Source: Nocardioides mangrovicus (GTDB lineage: Bacteria > Actinomycetota > Actinomycetes > Propionibacteriales > Nocardioidaceae). From it: a stretch of DNA of 64,000 nt. The stretch covers positions 373,972 to 437,971 of the forward strand of contig NZ_RDBE01000007.1 in assembly GCF_003674065.1 (NCBI RefSeq). The letters run 5' to 3'. Positions 1-7,888 of this stretch are shown here, piece by piece. How positions within the stretch are numbered: position 1 is the first letter of the stretch; the number at the start of each line of letters is the position of its first letter. The notes under the pieces are model-generated. The model worked only from the letters and a program-made list of their open reading frames with translations. It did no database searches and was not told where the DNA came from. The translations under genes were made by a program, and so were the position numbers.

Positions 1-2
1 TG

Positions 3-1220
3 GTGCTCCTGGCCGCGGCCGGGTTCCTGGTCGTCGCGGTGCTGCGGGTGCCCTGGCACTGGCTGCCGGCGGGGGAGCAGCTGCCCCGGCTCGACGAGCA
101 CACCTACTTCAGCGCCGCCGAGCTGCGCCGGACCGAGGCCTACAGCTCGACGCAGAGCCTGCTCTCGCTGCTCTCCTACGCCGTCTCGCTCGTCGTGACG
201 GCCGTCCTCGGCCTGACCGGGCTCGGCGCGCGGCTGCTCAGCCGGACGCCGGGCTGGTGGTGGCTGCGGCTGACGCTGGGCACGCTGGTGCTGCTGGTGA
301 TCGGCGAGCTGGTCACGCTGCCGTTCTCGCTGGCCCTGCGCCGACGCGCCGTGGCCGCCGGCCTGACGCGCCAGTCGCTGGCCGGGTGGGGGCGCGACGA
401 GGGGGTCTCGCTGCTGGTCACCGCCGTCTACACCGCGATCGCCGCGATCGTGCTGGTCGGCCTGGCCCGGCGGCTGCCGCGCACCTGGCCGGCCTGGGGT
501 GCGCTGATCTCGGGGCTGCTGGTGGTCATCGGGTCCTTCGTCTACCCGGTGGTGGTGGAGCCGCTGTTCAATTCCTTCCGGCCGCTCCCGGCGGGCGCGC
601 TGCGCACCGAGATCCTGCAGCTGGCCCGCACCGAGCACGTGCAGCTGGACGACGTCCTGGTCTCCGACGCCTCGATCCGCACCACCGAGCTGAACGCCTA
701 CGTCACCGGCTTCGGCAGCACGCGACGCGTGGTGCTGTGGGACAACACGGTGCGCGACCTGCCGCGCAGCCAGGTGGCGGCGGTCGTCGCGCACGAGCTC
801 GGCCACGCCGAGCACGACGACGTGCTGCTGGGCACGGTGCTGGGGGCCTTCGGCGCGGCGTTCGGCGTGGGCCTGCTGGGCCTGCTGCTGGCCCCGGGCG
901 GGGCGCTGCTGCGACGCTCCGGCGCGAGCGGACCGGGCGACCCACGGGTGCTGGCGCTGCTGCTGGCGCTGACGGCGCTCGGCGGCTTCGTGGCCTCGCC
1001 GGTGGAGAACGCCGTCAGCCGCTCGATCGAGGCGCGTGCCGACCGGACGGGCCTGGAGGCCACGCGGGACCCCACCGCGTTCGTGGCGATGCAGCGTCGC
1101 CTGGCGCTCTCGGGCCTCGACGAGCCGCAGCCACCGGCGGTGACGCACTGGTGGTTCGGCACCCATCCCACGACCATGCAGCGCATCGGGATGGCCGAGG
1201 TGCTGCTGAACCGGTCCTGA
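3..1220 (+). CDS. M48-family zinc metalloprotease (Ste24/CAAX-type), 5' end cut by window
   Basis: This is a membrane-embedded M48 (Ste24-like) metallopeptidase. About 405 residues are visible. The frame is open to the left edge and the GTG at 3 is only the first in-frame start, so the true start is probably outside the window. The zinc site is the HELGH motif with His264, Glu265 and His268; a downstream EARAD motif supplies the usual third ligand Glu. Several hydrophobic segments precede the catalytic motif and two follow it, as expected for integral-membrane members. The family cleaves near membranes (CAAX processing in eukaryotes, membrane protein quality control in bacteria). The bacterial substrate cannot be told from the sequence. 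The gene ends in a hairpin and converges on the pilin genes. Confidence 0.88.
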   Translation: MLLAAAGFLVVAVLRVPWHWLPAGEQLPRLDEHTYFSAAELRRTEAYSSTQSLLSLLSYAVSLVVTAVLGLTGLGARLLSRTPGWWWLRLTLGTLVLLVIGELVTLPFSLALRRRAVAAGLTRQSLAGWGRDEGVSLLVTAVYTAIAAIVLVGLARRLPRTWPAWGALISGLLVVIGSFVYPVVVEPLFNSFRPLPAGALRTEILQLARTEHVQLDDVLVSDASIRTTELNAYVTGFGSTRRVVLWDNTVRDLPRSQVAAVVAHELGHAEHDDVLLGTVLGAFGAAFGVGLLGLLLAPGGALLRRSGASGPGDPRVLALLLALTALGGFVASPVENAVSRSIEARADRTGLEATRDPTAFVAMQRRLALSGLDEPQPPAVTHWWFGTHPTTMQRIGMAEVLLNRS

Positions 1221-1267
1221 GCCGCGCCCCGGATTGGTCCAGAACTGGCACGGGACGGGCACAGGAA

Positions 1268-1293
1268 GGTCTCCTCGCCCGAGCGGGGAGACC
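1268..1293. terminator. Hairpin between convergent protease and pilin genes
   Basis: The arms GGTCTCC and GGAGACC pair perfectly, and three further pairs (one G-U) close a six-base CCCGAG loop. The hairpin lies between the protease stop (1220) and the pilin stop (1315), so it can terminate transcripts from both sides. There is no clear U-tract, which is common in high-GC actinobacteria. Confidence 0.6.
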
Positions 1294-1314
1294 GTCCTGA
1301 GGAGTCGGCGCTGC

Positions 1315-1515
1315 TCAGCTGCAGGTCTGCGTCGTCGACGCCCTGGTCTGCACGCTGGAACAGGTCTTGCTGAAGATGCCCTTCACGACGCCGCCGAAGC
1401 TGAAGACGACCAGGACCAGGACGACCGCGACGCCGCTGATCAGCAGGGCGTACTCGACCGCCGAGGCGCCGTGCTCGTCGCGTCGCTGGCGACGGGGCAC
1501 GCGACCACTCACCAT
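1315..1515 (-). CDS. flp: Flp-type pilin 2
   Basis: This 66-residue Flp/Fap pilin is the major subunit type of Tad pili. A short basic leader ends in the prepilin site HG|ASAVEY, with the conserved Glu and Tyr at +5/+6 of the mature protein. One hydrophobic helix of about 22 residues follows, then the motif GGVVKGIFSKTC. The C-terminal tail carries two cysteines separated by 12 residues and could close a disulfide loop outside the cell; this is unusual for Flp pilins. It is the downstream member of a pilin pair; a 20-bp perfect hairpin separates it from pilin 1. Cleavage needs a TadV/CpaA peptidase, which is not encoded in this window. Confidence 0.9.
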   Translation of the reverse strand: MVSGRVPRRQRRDEHGASAVEYALLISGVAVVLVLVVFSFGGVVKGIFSKTCSSVQTRASTTQTCS

Positions 1516-1549
1516 CCGACCTTCCCTTTCGTGTGTCGGTAGGACGCGG

Positions 1550-1590
1550 ACGGGGCGTCGATCCGGGCCTGGCCCGGATCGACGCCCCGT
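1550..1590 (-). terminator. Perfect 20-bp hairpin between the two pilin genes
   Basis: Positions 1550-1569 are the exact reverse complement of 1571-1590 around a single T at 1570. The structure lies after the stop of pilin 1 (1619) and before the start of pilin 2 (1515) on the transcribed strand. No U-run follows on the minus strand. It could be a partial terminator that sets the ratio of the two pilins or an RNA-stabilising 3' structure. Confidence 0.65.
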
Positions 1591-1618
1591 ACGCGTAGCG
1601 GCACTGGGCCGCTGATGG

Positions 1619-1813
1619 TCAGCTGCAGGAACCGACGCTGGACGAGGCCTGGACGGTCGAGCAGGTCTTGCTGAAGACGCCCTTGATGACGCCGCCGAAG
1701 GCGAAGACGACGAGCACGATCAGGGCGGCGATGCCGGCGACCAGCAGGCCGTACTCCACGGCCGACGCGCCGTTCTCGTCACGACGGGTCCAGTTACGGA
1801 TGAGCTCGAGCAT
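1619..1813 (-). CDS. flp: Flp-type pilin 1
   Basis: This is a 64-residue Flp pilin close to pilin 2. The leader ends NG|ASAVEY, the canonical G|xxxxEY prepilin cleavage site, and a hydrophobic assembly helix plus GGVIKGVFSKTC follows. The tail has two cysteines separated by 11 residues, as in pilin 2. A good ribosome site (AGGGAGAA, about 6 bases before the ATG at 1813) decides the start. It is first in the pilin transcript, with a 247-bp leader region carrying the palindrome at 1955-1971. It is likely the major pilin; the second copy may be a minor or alternative subunit. Confidence 0.92.
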   Translation of the reverse strand: MLELIRNWTRRDENGASAVEYGLLVAGIAALIVLVVFAFGGVIKGVFSKTCSTVQASSSVGSCS

Positions 1814-1954
1814 GGGTGGTTCTCCCTCAAAAGGATGTTGGGTTTACGGATGGCCGGCGTACCCCACTGCCGGATGAAGAAATGGTGGCAAGACGGAGGT
1901 ATCGGGCACATCGGGTAAACGGTCGTACCTAAGAGGTCGCCGAGAATGATCCGT

Positions 1955-1971
1955 TCATAGCCCGATCGGGC
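1955..1971. promoter_or_regulatory. Candidate response-regulator palindrome upstream of the pilin genes
   Basis: Read on the minus strand this is GCCCGATCGGGCTATGA. It matches 16 of 17 bases of a site before the tad operon (10045-10061). Its core has the 7-2-7 layout TAGCCCG-AT-CGGGCCA, like heptamer pairs bound by NarL-family regulators; such a regulator is encoded next door at 2061-2696. It lies about 145 bp before the pilin start. The rest of 1814-2060 shows no gene. Confidence 0.5.
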
Positions 1972-2060
1972 CATAGCGGGGTGCGAACGGGCAGATCCCG
2001 GGTCCCGCGGCTCTTAATTTCGCCGAAAGCGCGCGCTGACCTGCAGGTTCAGGTGTAGCG

Positions 2061-2696
2061 CTACATCCGCTCGATGTCGGTGAGCAACCCCATCCGCATG
2101 GCCGTCACCAACGCTTGGGCCCGGTTCGCGGCGCCCAGCTTGTCGTAGATCTTGGTGATGTGCGACTTGGTGGTCGACTCGCTGACGTAGAGCTTGGAGG
2201 CGATGGCGCTGACGCCCAGACCGGCGGCGAGCAGGTCGAGCACCTCGCGCTCGCGCTCGGACAGGCGCGGGGAGGTCGAGGTCATCTTGCGCATCATGGC
2301 CTCGCCCAGCCCGGTGCAGGTGAACGTGCGCGGCGAGACCGCGGCGTGCTTGGCGGCGTTGATGACCTCGCTGCTCGGGGCGTCCTTGCCGACGAACGCT
2401 GACGCACCGGCGTCCATCGCGGCGAACAGCTGCTCGTCGCCGGAGTACATGGTCAGCACCACCAGCCCGATGTCGGGCCGTTCCGAGCGCAGCGAGCGCA
2501 CGATGTCCAGGCCGCTGCCGTCGGGCAGCCGGACGTCGGTGACGACGACCTCGGGCTGCGCCTTGCGAGCGGCGGCCAACGCCTCGGCCACCGAGCCGGC
2601 CTGACCGACGACCTCGAACTCCCCGGAGGCGCGGAAGGCGCCGGCCAGCCCGTTGCGGATCAGCTCGTGGTCATCGACCATCAGGATCGTCGTCAT
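2061..2696 (-). CDS. NarL/FixJ-type response regulator
   Basis: This 211-residue response regulator has an N-terminal receiver domain (acidic pair Asp8/Asp9, phosphoacceptor Asp54 in VVVTDVRLPDG) and a C-terminal LuxR-type HTH (about 145-205, LSEREREVLDLLAAGLGVSAIA). The start at 2696 has a GTGAGGA ribosome site. It follows the histidine kinase gene by 44 bp and is probably co-transcribed with it. Position between the pilins and the tad operon suggests it controls the pilus. The 7-2-7 palindromes upstream of both pilus transcripts are candidate targets. The input signal is unknown. Confidence 0.9.
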   Translation of the reverse strand: MTTILMVDDHELIRNGLAGAFRASGEFEVVGQAGSVAEALAAARKAQPEVVVTDVRLPDGSGLDIVRSLRSERPDIGLVVLTMYSGDEQLFAAMDAGASAFVGKDAPSSEVINAAKHAAVSPRTFTCTGLGEAMMRKMTSTSPRLSEREREVLDLLAAGLGVSAIASKLYVSESTTKSHITKIYDKLGAANRAQALVTAMRMGLLTDIERM

Positions 2697-2740
2697 GGTG
2701 TCCTCACGCCTCTGCGGATCCCCCCGTGCCGGTCATTGTC

Positions 2741-4333
2741 TCAGGTGGTGCCAGCGGGACGGCCCAGGCGCACCCGCAGCTGGGTGCCGGAGGTGTCGCC
2801 GGTGCGGTTGGCGACCTCGAGCCGGGCGCCGATCCCCTCGGCGCGCTCCCGCATGATCCGCAGCCCGTGGGAGTCGTGCCGGCCCGGCTGCAGGCCGACG
2901 CCGTCGTCGATGACCTCGATCTCGGCGTAGGGCGGGCGCACCGTGCAGCTGACCCACAGGTTGCTCCCGCCGGAGTGCTTGCGGGCGTTGTTCATCGCCT
3001 CCTGGGCGATGCGCAGCAGCTCGGCCTCCACGTGCGGGCGCAGCCGGGTGGCCCCCTCGTCGAGGCGGACGTGCACGGTGAGGTCGGAGCGCGACCCGAT
3101 CTGGCGGGCGAAGGCCGAGACCCCCTGGCCCAGCCCCTGACCGGCACGCATCTCGTTGCGCAGGTCGTAGACCGAGGCCCGCAGCTCGGCGACCACCCGG
3201 GTGACCTCCCTGCGCAGGGCCACCAGCTGCTCGCGCTGGTCGTCGGTGGTGGCGGCTGCGCTCAGCCCGTCGACCATGTAGCCCAGGGACGCGACGTCCT
3301 GGGCGACGCCGTCGTGCACCTCGCGCGCCAGCCGGTTGCGCTCCTCGCTGGTGGCGTGGGCCCGCACGCTGTCGAAGAGCAGCGCGGCGTGCAGCTGCAG
3401 CGCCAGGCCGCCCAGGGCCTCCTGCAGGCGCAGCAGGCTGCGATGATCGGCCGGCCGGGGGAGGTCGAGGGTCAAGACACCCACCGTGCGGGTGCCGGTG
3501 CGCACCGGCACGCCGGCGACGTTCTCGCGGATCAGGGGCCGGTCGCTGCGCCAGCAGTTCTCGACGAAGTCGTCGAGGCCGACGAAGGCCTGGGGCGCCG
3601 AGAAGGTGGAGTACCGCAACGGGGCCACCGTGCCGACGGGCGTCCGGGTGAACACCGCGGCCTGCTGCACGGTGACGAACAGGTCGGCCTCAGCCATGAG
3701 CTCCTCGGCCAGTGCGACGGGGTCCAGGCCGCCGGAGAGCCGGCCCGAGAGGGCGTCGAGCTGCTCGATGAGGGCGATCGCGTCGCGGTAGCTGCCGGTG
3801 TCGGACCGGCTCTCCAGGCGTCGCTGCAGCAGCACCACGACCAGTCCGACGAGCAGGGCCGCGCCGAGCCAGAGCAGCAGCGGTCGGGTCTGGGAGAGCG
3901 TCGGCCGGCCGTTGACCGGCCACCAGGCCACGGCCGCCACCAGCGCCTCGGCCACCAGCACCCGCACCAGCCCCGGCATCCGGGCGGCGGTGGCGCCGAC
4001 GAGCATAGGGACGACCAGGTAGGGCAGGACCGTCGTGCCCGCGGGCTGGGTAAGCACCCCGATGCCGGCCACGGCGCCGCCCTCGAGGATGGCCAGCAGG
4101 TCCTCACTCACCCGGCCGATCAGGGTCGCGACACTGAGCACCGCCGCCAGGGCGATCACCAGCAGCAGGGGAGTCGCAGCGTCCTGCGGGCCGCGCACCA
4201 GCGTGAGCGGGATCAGCACCACCAGCGCCACCACGCGGGCGGCCACGGCCACCCGGCCGGGCAGGTCGGCCGGGTGGCCGTCGGCCGGGAGCCCGGCTGC
4301 GCGCGACCCATTCACAAGCCCGCATGATCCCAT
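2741..4333 (-). CDS. Membrane sensor histidine kinase of the NarX/DegS type
   Basis: This 530-residue kinase probably phosphorylates the adjacent NarL-type regulator. Residues about 25-185 form a cluster of hydrophobic segments (a multi-pass sensor). A GAF-like region at roughly 205-320 follows. The HisKA_3 dimerisation helix carries His340 in the motif REVHDGVAQDVASLG, and a HATPase_c domain ends the protein (N-box EAMNNARKHS, G-box DDGVG). The phosphoacceptor context (HDG) is that of NarL-partner kinases. A short intergenic gap separates it from the TadC stop upstream, so it may belong to the tad transcript or start its own. The ligand is unknown. Confidence 0.88.
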   Translation of the reverse strand: MGSCGLVNGSRAAGLPADGHPADLPGRVAVAARVVALVVLIPLTLVRGPQDAATPLLLVIALAAVLSVATLIGRVSEDLLAILEGGAVAGIGVLTQPAGTTVLPYLVVPMLVGATAARMPGLVRVLVAEALVAAVAWWPVNGRPTLSQTRPLLLWLGAALLVGLVVVLLQRRLESRSDTGSYRDAIALIEQLDALSGRLSGGLDPVALAEELMAEADLFVTVQQAAVFTRTPVGTVAPLRYSTFSAPQAFVGLDDFVENCWRSDRPLIRENVAGVPVRTGTRTVGVLTLDLPRPADHRSLLRLQEALGGLALQLHAALLFDSVRAHATSEERNRLAREVHDGVAQDVASLGYMVDGLSAAATTDDQREQLVALRREVTRVVAELRASVYDLRNEMRAGQGLGQGVSAFARQIGSRSDLTVHVRLDEGATRLRPHVEAELLRIAQEAMNNARKHSGGSNLWVSCTVRPPYAEIEVIDDGVGLQPGRHDSHGLRIMRERAEGIGARLEVANRTGDTSGTQLRVRLGRPAGTT

Positions 4334-4389
4334 CCGAGTGGCGCGAGCGGGTCAGCGCCACACGGGCGACGCCGGGCGTCTCCTGGGAC

Positions 4390-5331
4390 TCAGACGCCGC
4401 CGGCGGAGAAGCTCTGGAAGATGCTGATGCCGGCCGGGCCGAGCACCGCGAGGAACAGGCAGGGCAGGATGCAGAAGATCAGCGGCACCAGGATCTTGAC
4501 CGGCACCTTCTGCGCCTGCTCCTCGGCCCACTGGCGGCGCTTGACGCGGATCTCGCTGGACTGCACGCGCAGCACCTGGCCCACGGGGATGCCGAAGGCG
4601 TCGGCCTGCACCATCGCGCTGACGAACTGGCGCAGGTCGGGCAGGTCGCTACGGTCGCCCATCGAGCGCAGCGCGTCGGAGCGACCGCGGCCGATCTGCA
4701 TCTCCTGCAGCATCCGCGAGAACTCCTCGGCCAGCGGGCCCTTGGTGTTGCGGGCCACCTGGGCGATGGCGGCGTCGAAGCCCAGTCCGGACTCCACCGA
4801 GATGGTGAGCAGGTCGATCGCGTCGGGCAGGGCCTTGCGGGTCTGCTCGGTGCGCTCGTGGGCACGGGAGTACAGGTACATGTTCGGCGCCATGTAGCCG
4901 GCGAAGGAGGCGCCGAGCACGATCGCGAGGGTCAGCCACAAGTTGGTGCCCATGACGACGGCCAGCACCAGGCTGACGACCAGGCCGGCGACGAAGCCGA
5001 GCACCTTCAGCCCGTTGACCCGCTCGACCGTCAGCCCGGCCGGGTTGCCGGCCAGGTCCAGCTTCTCGCGGATGGCGGCGCCGCTGTCGGTGGGCGTCAG
5101 GCGTCGGGTCAGGCCCTGCATGCGGCCCAGCAGCGGCGCGAGCACCCGGTCGGCGAACGGCGCGTCCAGCTCGGCGCGCATCTGCTCCGGGGCACTGGTC
5201 AGCGCCTCGAGCACGGAGATCGAGCGGCCGACGCCCTGGGTCTCCTTGGTCAGACCGCCGATCGCGGCGATCGCGGCGAACATGCCCAGGAAGATGCACC
5301 CCAGGCCGACGTAGACGAGCATCGGGTTCAT
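4390..5331 (-). CDS. tadC: TadC, Tad pilus inner-membrane platform protein
   Basis: This 313-residue type II/IV secretion F-domain protein forms, with TadB, the membrane platform on which TadA drives Flp pilus assembly. There is a membrane segment at the N-terminus (about 4-25), two in the middle (about 105-145) and one at the C-terminus, flanking the cytoplasmic helical GspF/T2SSF domain (about 160-285). A GGGAG site stands six bases before the ATG at 5331. It is last in the cpaB-cpaE-tadA-tadB-tadC order and lies 55 bp after tadB. Confidence 0.92.
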   Translation of the reverse strand: MNPMLVYVGLGCIFLGMFAAIAAIGGLTKETQGVGRSISVLEALTSAPEQMRAELDAPFADRVLAPLLGRMQGLTRRLTPTDSGAAIREKLDLAGNPAGLTVERVNGLKVLGFVAGLVVSLVLAVVMGTNLWLTLAIVLGASFAGYMAPNMYLYSRAHERTEQTRKALPDAIDLLTISVESGLGFDAAIAQVARNTKGPLAEEFSRMLQEMQIGRGRSDALRSMGDRSDLPDLRQFVSAMVQADAFGIPVGQVLRVQSSEIRVKRRQWAEEQAQKVPVKILVPLIFCILPCLFLAVLGPAGISIFQSFSAGGV

Positions 5332-5386
5332 GCGTGGCTCCCACTGGGTGCGCAGGAGGCGAGCAGGACGAGACGGTTCGGGCTCC

Positions 5387-6409
5387 TCACAGCTCCACCT
5401 TCGAGACCTTGGACATCCAGAAGACGCCGACCGAGAGCAGGATGCTGATGGCGCCCAGCAGCACGTAGCCGATGCCCGAGGTGAACAGCGGCTTGACGTA
5501 GGTCCACTTCGTCAGCGCCAGGTAGAGCAGGAACACCGGCGGCAGCCCGCCGAGCACGTACATGCTCAGCCGGCCCTCGGCGGCCAGGGCGCGCACGTGG
5601 CGCCGGATGTACTCGCGCTCGCGGAGCGTGGCGGCCACGGTGAGCAGCAGCTCGGCGAGGTTGCCGCCGACCTCGCGCTGGATCCGGATGGCCATGACGA
5701 CCCACTCGAAGTCCTTGCTCTCCATGCGCTCGGCGACGCCCTGCATCGCGTCCTCCAGCGCCACGCCGAGCCGGCTCTCCACGACGACCCGACGGAACTC
5801 CGAGCTCACCGGCTCGGCGCCCTCGCGGACGATGGTGTCGACCGACTGGGCCAGCGACAGGCCTGCCGAGAGGCTGCTCGACATCAGCTGCAGCGTGTCG
5901 GGCAGCATCGACTCGAACGCCTTGAGGCGACGCGAGCGCTTGAAGCCGAGGTAGATCCACGGCACGAACACGCCGATGACGATGCCGACGATCATGAACG
6001 GCAGCCGGCCGCCGGAGAGCAGGATCCAGAACAGCGCGGACCCGACGACCATTCCGGCGTGCAGCAGCACCCACTCCGCGGGCTTCATCGAGTGCCCGGA
6101 GCCCTCGAGCCGCTTGGCGATCTTGGCCTCGAAGGACTGGTTGTTGGCCAGCACCTCGGTCATCTTCGACTTCGCGGCGGCGGCGATGCTCGCCGCCTCG
6201 GCCTGCTTCTTGCGGTCCGCGGCACGCGCGGCGACGCCTGCGGCGCCGTAGGCGTTGATCTGGTCGGAGACGGCGTCCTTGCCGCCGGTGGCCGGACGGG
6301 CGCTGACCAGTCCCATCCCGAAGATGACGGCGAGCGCGCCGAACAAGATGGCGACGATGCCGCCGATCATCATGACCGCCGACGGGTCGACGTTGCGCAG
6401 CGCGTCCAT
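5387..6409 (-). CDS. tadB: TadB, Tad pilus inner-membrane platform protein
   Basis: This is a 340-residue T2SSF-domain protein, partner of TadC. It has a transmembrane segment near residues 12-35, a pair around 115-150 and a C-terminal pair (about 285-335), with the GspF cytoplasmic domain (about 170-280, LMSSSLSAGLSLAQSVDTI) between them. Its ATG overlaps the tadA stop by one base (TGATG), so translation is probably coupled to the ATPase. Length and topology fit the family. Confidence 0.93.
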   Translation of the reverse strand: MDALRNVDPSAVMMIGGIVAILFGALAVIFGMGLVSARPATGGKDAVSDQINAYGAAGVAARAADRKKQAEAASIAAAAKSKMTEVLANNQSFEAKIAKRLEGSGHSMKPAEWVLLHAGMVVGSALFWILLSGGRLPFMIVGIVIGVFVPWIYLGFKRSRRLKAFESMLPDTLQLMSSSLSAGLSLAQSVDTIVREGAEPVSSEFRRVVVESRLGVALEDAMQGVAERMESKDFEWVVMAIRIQREVGGNLAELLLTVAATLREREYIRRHVRALAAEGRLSMYVLGGLPPVFLLYLALTKWTYVKPLFTSGIGYVLLGAISILLSVGVFWMSKVSKVEL

Positions 6410-7884
6410 CAGCCGCTCATCGCGAACGTCATCGGGTCGACCTTCACGTTGTGGTCGGACATCTTGTCCAGGAAGGTCGGGCGCAGCCCGGTCGGCTTGA
6501 GCGAGCCGAGGGTCTTGCCGTTGGCGTCCCAGCCGGCGGAGTGGTCGAAGACGAAGACGTCCTGCAGCGTGATGACGTCACCCTCCATCCGCTCCACCTC
6601 GGTGATGTGGGTGATGCGGCGCGAGCCGTCCTTGAGGCGGGTCTGGTGCACGACGAGGTCGACCGCCGAGGCGACCTGCTCGCGGATGGCGCGGATCGGG
6701 AGGTCCATGCCCGCCATCAGCACCATGGTCTCCATGCGGGCCAGGGTGTCGCGTGGGCCGTTGGAGTGCAGCGTGCAGATGGAGCCGTCGTGGCCGGTGT
6801 TCATCGCCTGCAGCATGTCGAGGGCCGAGGCGTCACGGACCTCGCCGACGATGATGCGGTCGGGCCGCATGCGCAGCGAGTTCTTGACCAGGTCGCGGAT
6901 GGTGACCGCGCCCTTGCCCTCGATGTTGGCCGGTCGCGACTCCAGCCGGACGACGTGGTCCTGCTTGAGCTGCAGCTCCGCGGCGTCTTCGATGGTGACG
7001 ATGCGCTCGTCGGAGGGGATGAACGAGGAGAGCACGTTGAGCGTGGTGGTCTTCCCCGCGCCGGTACCGCCGGAGACGATCACGTTGAGGCGACCCCGCA
7101 CACAGGCGTCGAGGAAGTCCGCAGAGCGCGGGTCCAGCGAGCCGAAGCGGATCAGGTCGTTGACGCCGAGCGGGTCGGCGGCGAACTTGCGGATGGTCAG
7201 CGAGGAGCCGTCGACGGCCAGGGGAGGCACGACGGCGTTGACGCGGGAGCCGTCGGAGAGCCGGGCGTCGACCATCGGCGAGGACTCGTCCACGCGGCGG
7301 CCGATGCGGGAGACGATCTTGTCGATCGTGCGCCGCAGGTGGGCCTCGTCGTTGAACTTGCCATTCACCTTGGTCAGCCGGCCCTGGTACTCCAGGTAGA
7401 TGTCGAAGGGGCCGTTGACCATGACCTCGGAGACGTCGGGGTCGCGCAGGTAGGGCTCGAGCGGTCCGTAGCCGAGGATGTCGTCGGCGATCTCGTTGGT
7501 GATGTTCTGCCGGTCGGTGGACGTCAGCGGCCGGTTGCTGGCCGCCATCACGTCCTTGAGGACGGCGTGGACCTTCGACTCCAGGTCCTCCTGGGTCATG
7601 TTCTGGTCGTAGAGCTGCGGCCCGAGCTGGATGAGCAGCTCGTTGTGGACGTGCGCCTTGAGGTCGTCGAACCGGTGGGTGTCGCCGCTCACGCGGTCGC
7701 GGGACTCCGGTGCGGCCGAGGCGGGCCCGGCCGGCGGCATGCTGGCCGGGGCGGGCGTGGCGGCCCGTGCCCCCGCGGCGGGAGCAGGCGCCGGCGAGGC
7801 GGCGGCGTGCGGGTCCGGGTAGGCGACCGGTGCCCCCTGCTCCGCGCTGCGGACGGCGGCGAGGCGTTCGCTCAGGGAGGTCAT
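6409..7884 (-). CDS. tadA: TadA/CpaF, Tad pilus assembly ATPase
   Basis: This 491-residue secretion ATPase of the VirB11/CpaF class powers Flp pilus polymerisation from the cytoplasm. A Pro/Ala-rich N-terminal tail (about 15-60) precedes the helical N-terminal domain. The ATPase core shows Walker A GGTGAGKTT with Lys278, an Asp-box/Walker B region (IIVGEVRDASALDMLQAM) and a His-box (TLHSNGPRDTLARMETMV). The CpaF signature LSDGSRVNAVVPPLA is also visible. The gene starts four bases after the cpaE stop and shares a base with the tadB start, so the tad genes form a tight operon. Confidence 0.95.
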   Translation of the reverse strand: MTSLSERLAAVRSAEQGAPVAYPDPHAAASPAPAPAAGARAATPAPASMPPAGPASAAPESRDRVSGDTHRFDDLKAHVHNELLIQLGPQLYDQNMTQEDLESKVHAVLKDVMAASNRPLTSTDRQNITNEIADDILGYGPLEPYLRDPDVSEVMVNGPFDIYLEYQGRLTKVNGKFNDEAHLRRTIDKIVSRIGRRVDESSPMVDARLSDGSRVNAVVPPLAVDGSSLTIRKFAADPLGVNDLIRFGSLDPRSADFLDACVRGRLNVIVSGGTGAGKTTTLNVLSSFIPSDERIVTIEDAAELQLKQDHVVRLESRPANIEGKGAVTIRDLVKNSLRMRPDRIIVGEVRDASALDMLQAMNTGHDGSICTLHSNGPRDTLARMETMVLMAGMDLPIRAIREQVASAVDLVVHQTRLKDGSRRITHITEVERMEGDVITLQDVFVFDHSAGWDANGKTLGSLKPTGLRPTFLDKMSDHNVKVDPMTFAMSG

Positions 7885-7888
7885 CGGG

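Noticed and set aside
1236-1252. GGTCCAGAACTGGCAC after the protease gene, similar to the hairpin pair near 60 kb
   Set aside because: It resembles one arm and part of a loop of the hairpins, but there is no complementary partner nearby, so it is probably chance or an eroded copy.
2726-4327. Very long open frames antisense to the histidine kinase and to many other genes
   Set aside because: These are mirror frames produced by the codon bias of high-GC DNA. They lack domains and ribosome sites and coincide exactly with real genes on the other strand.
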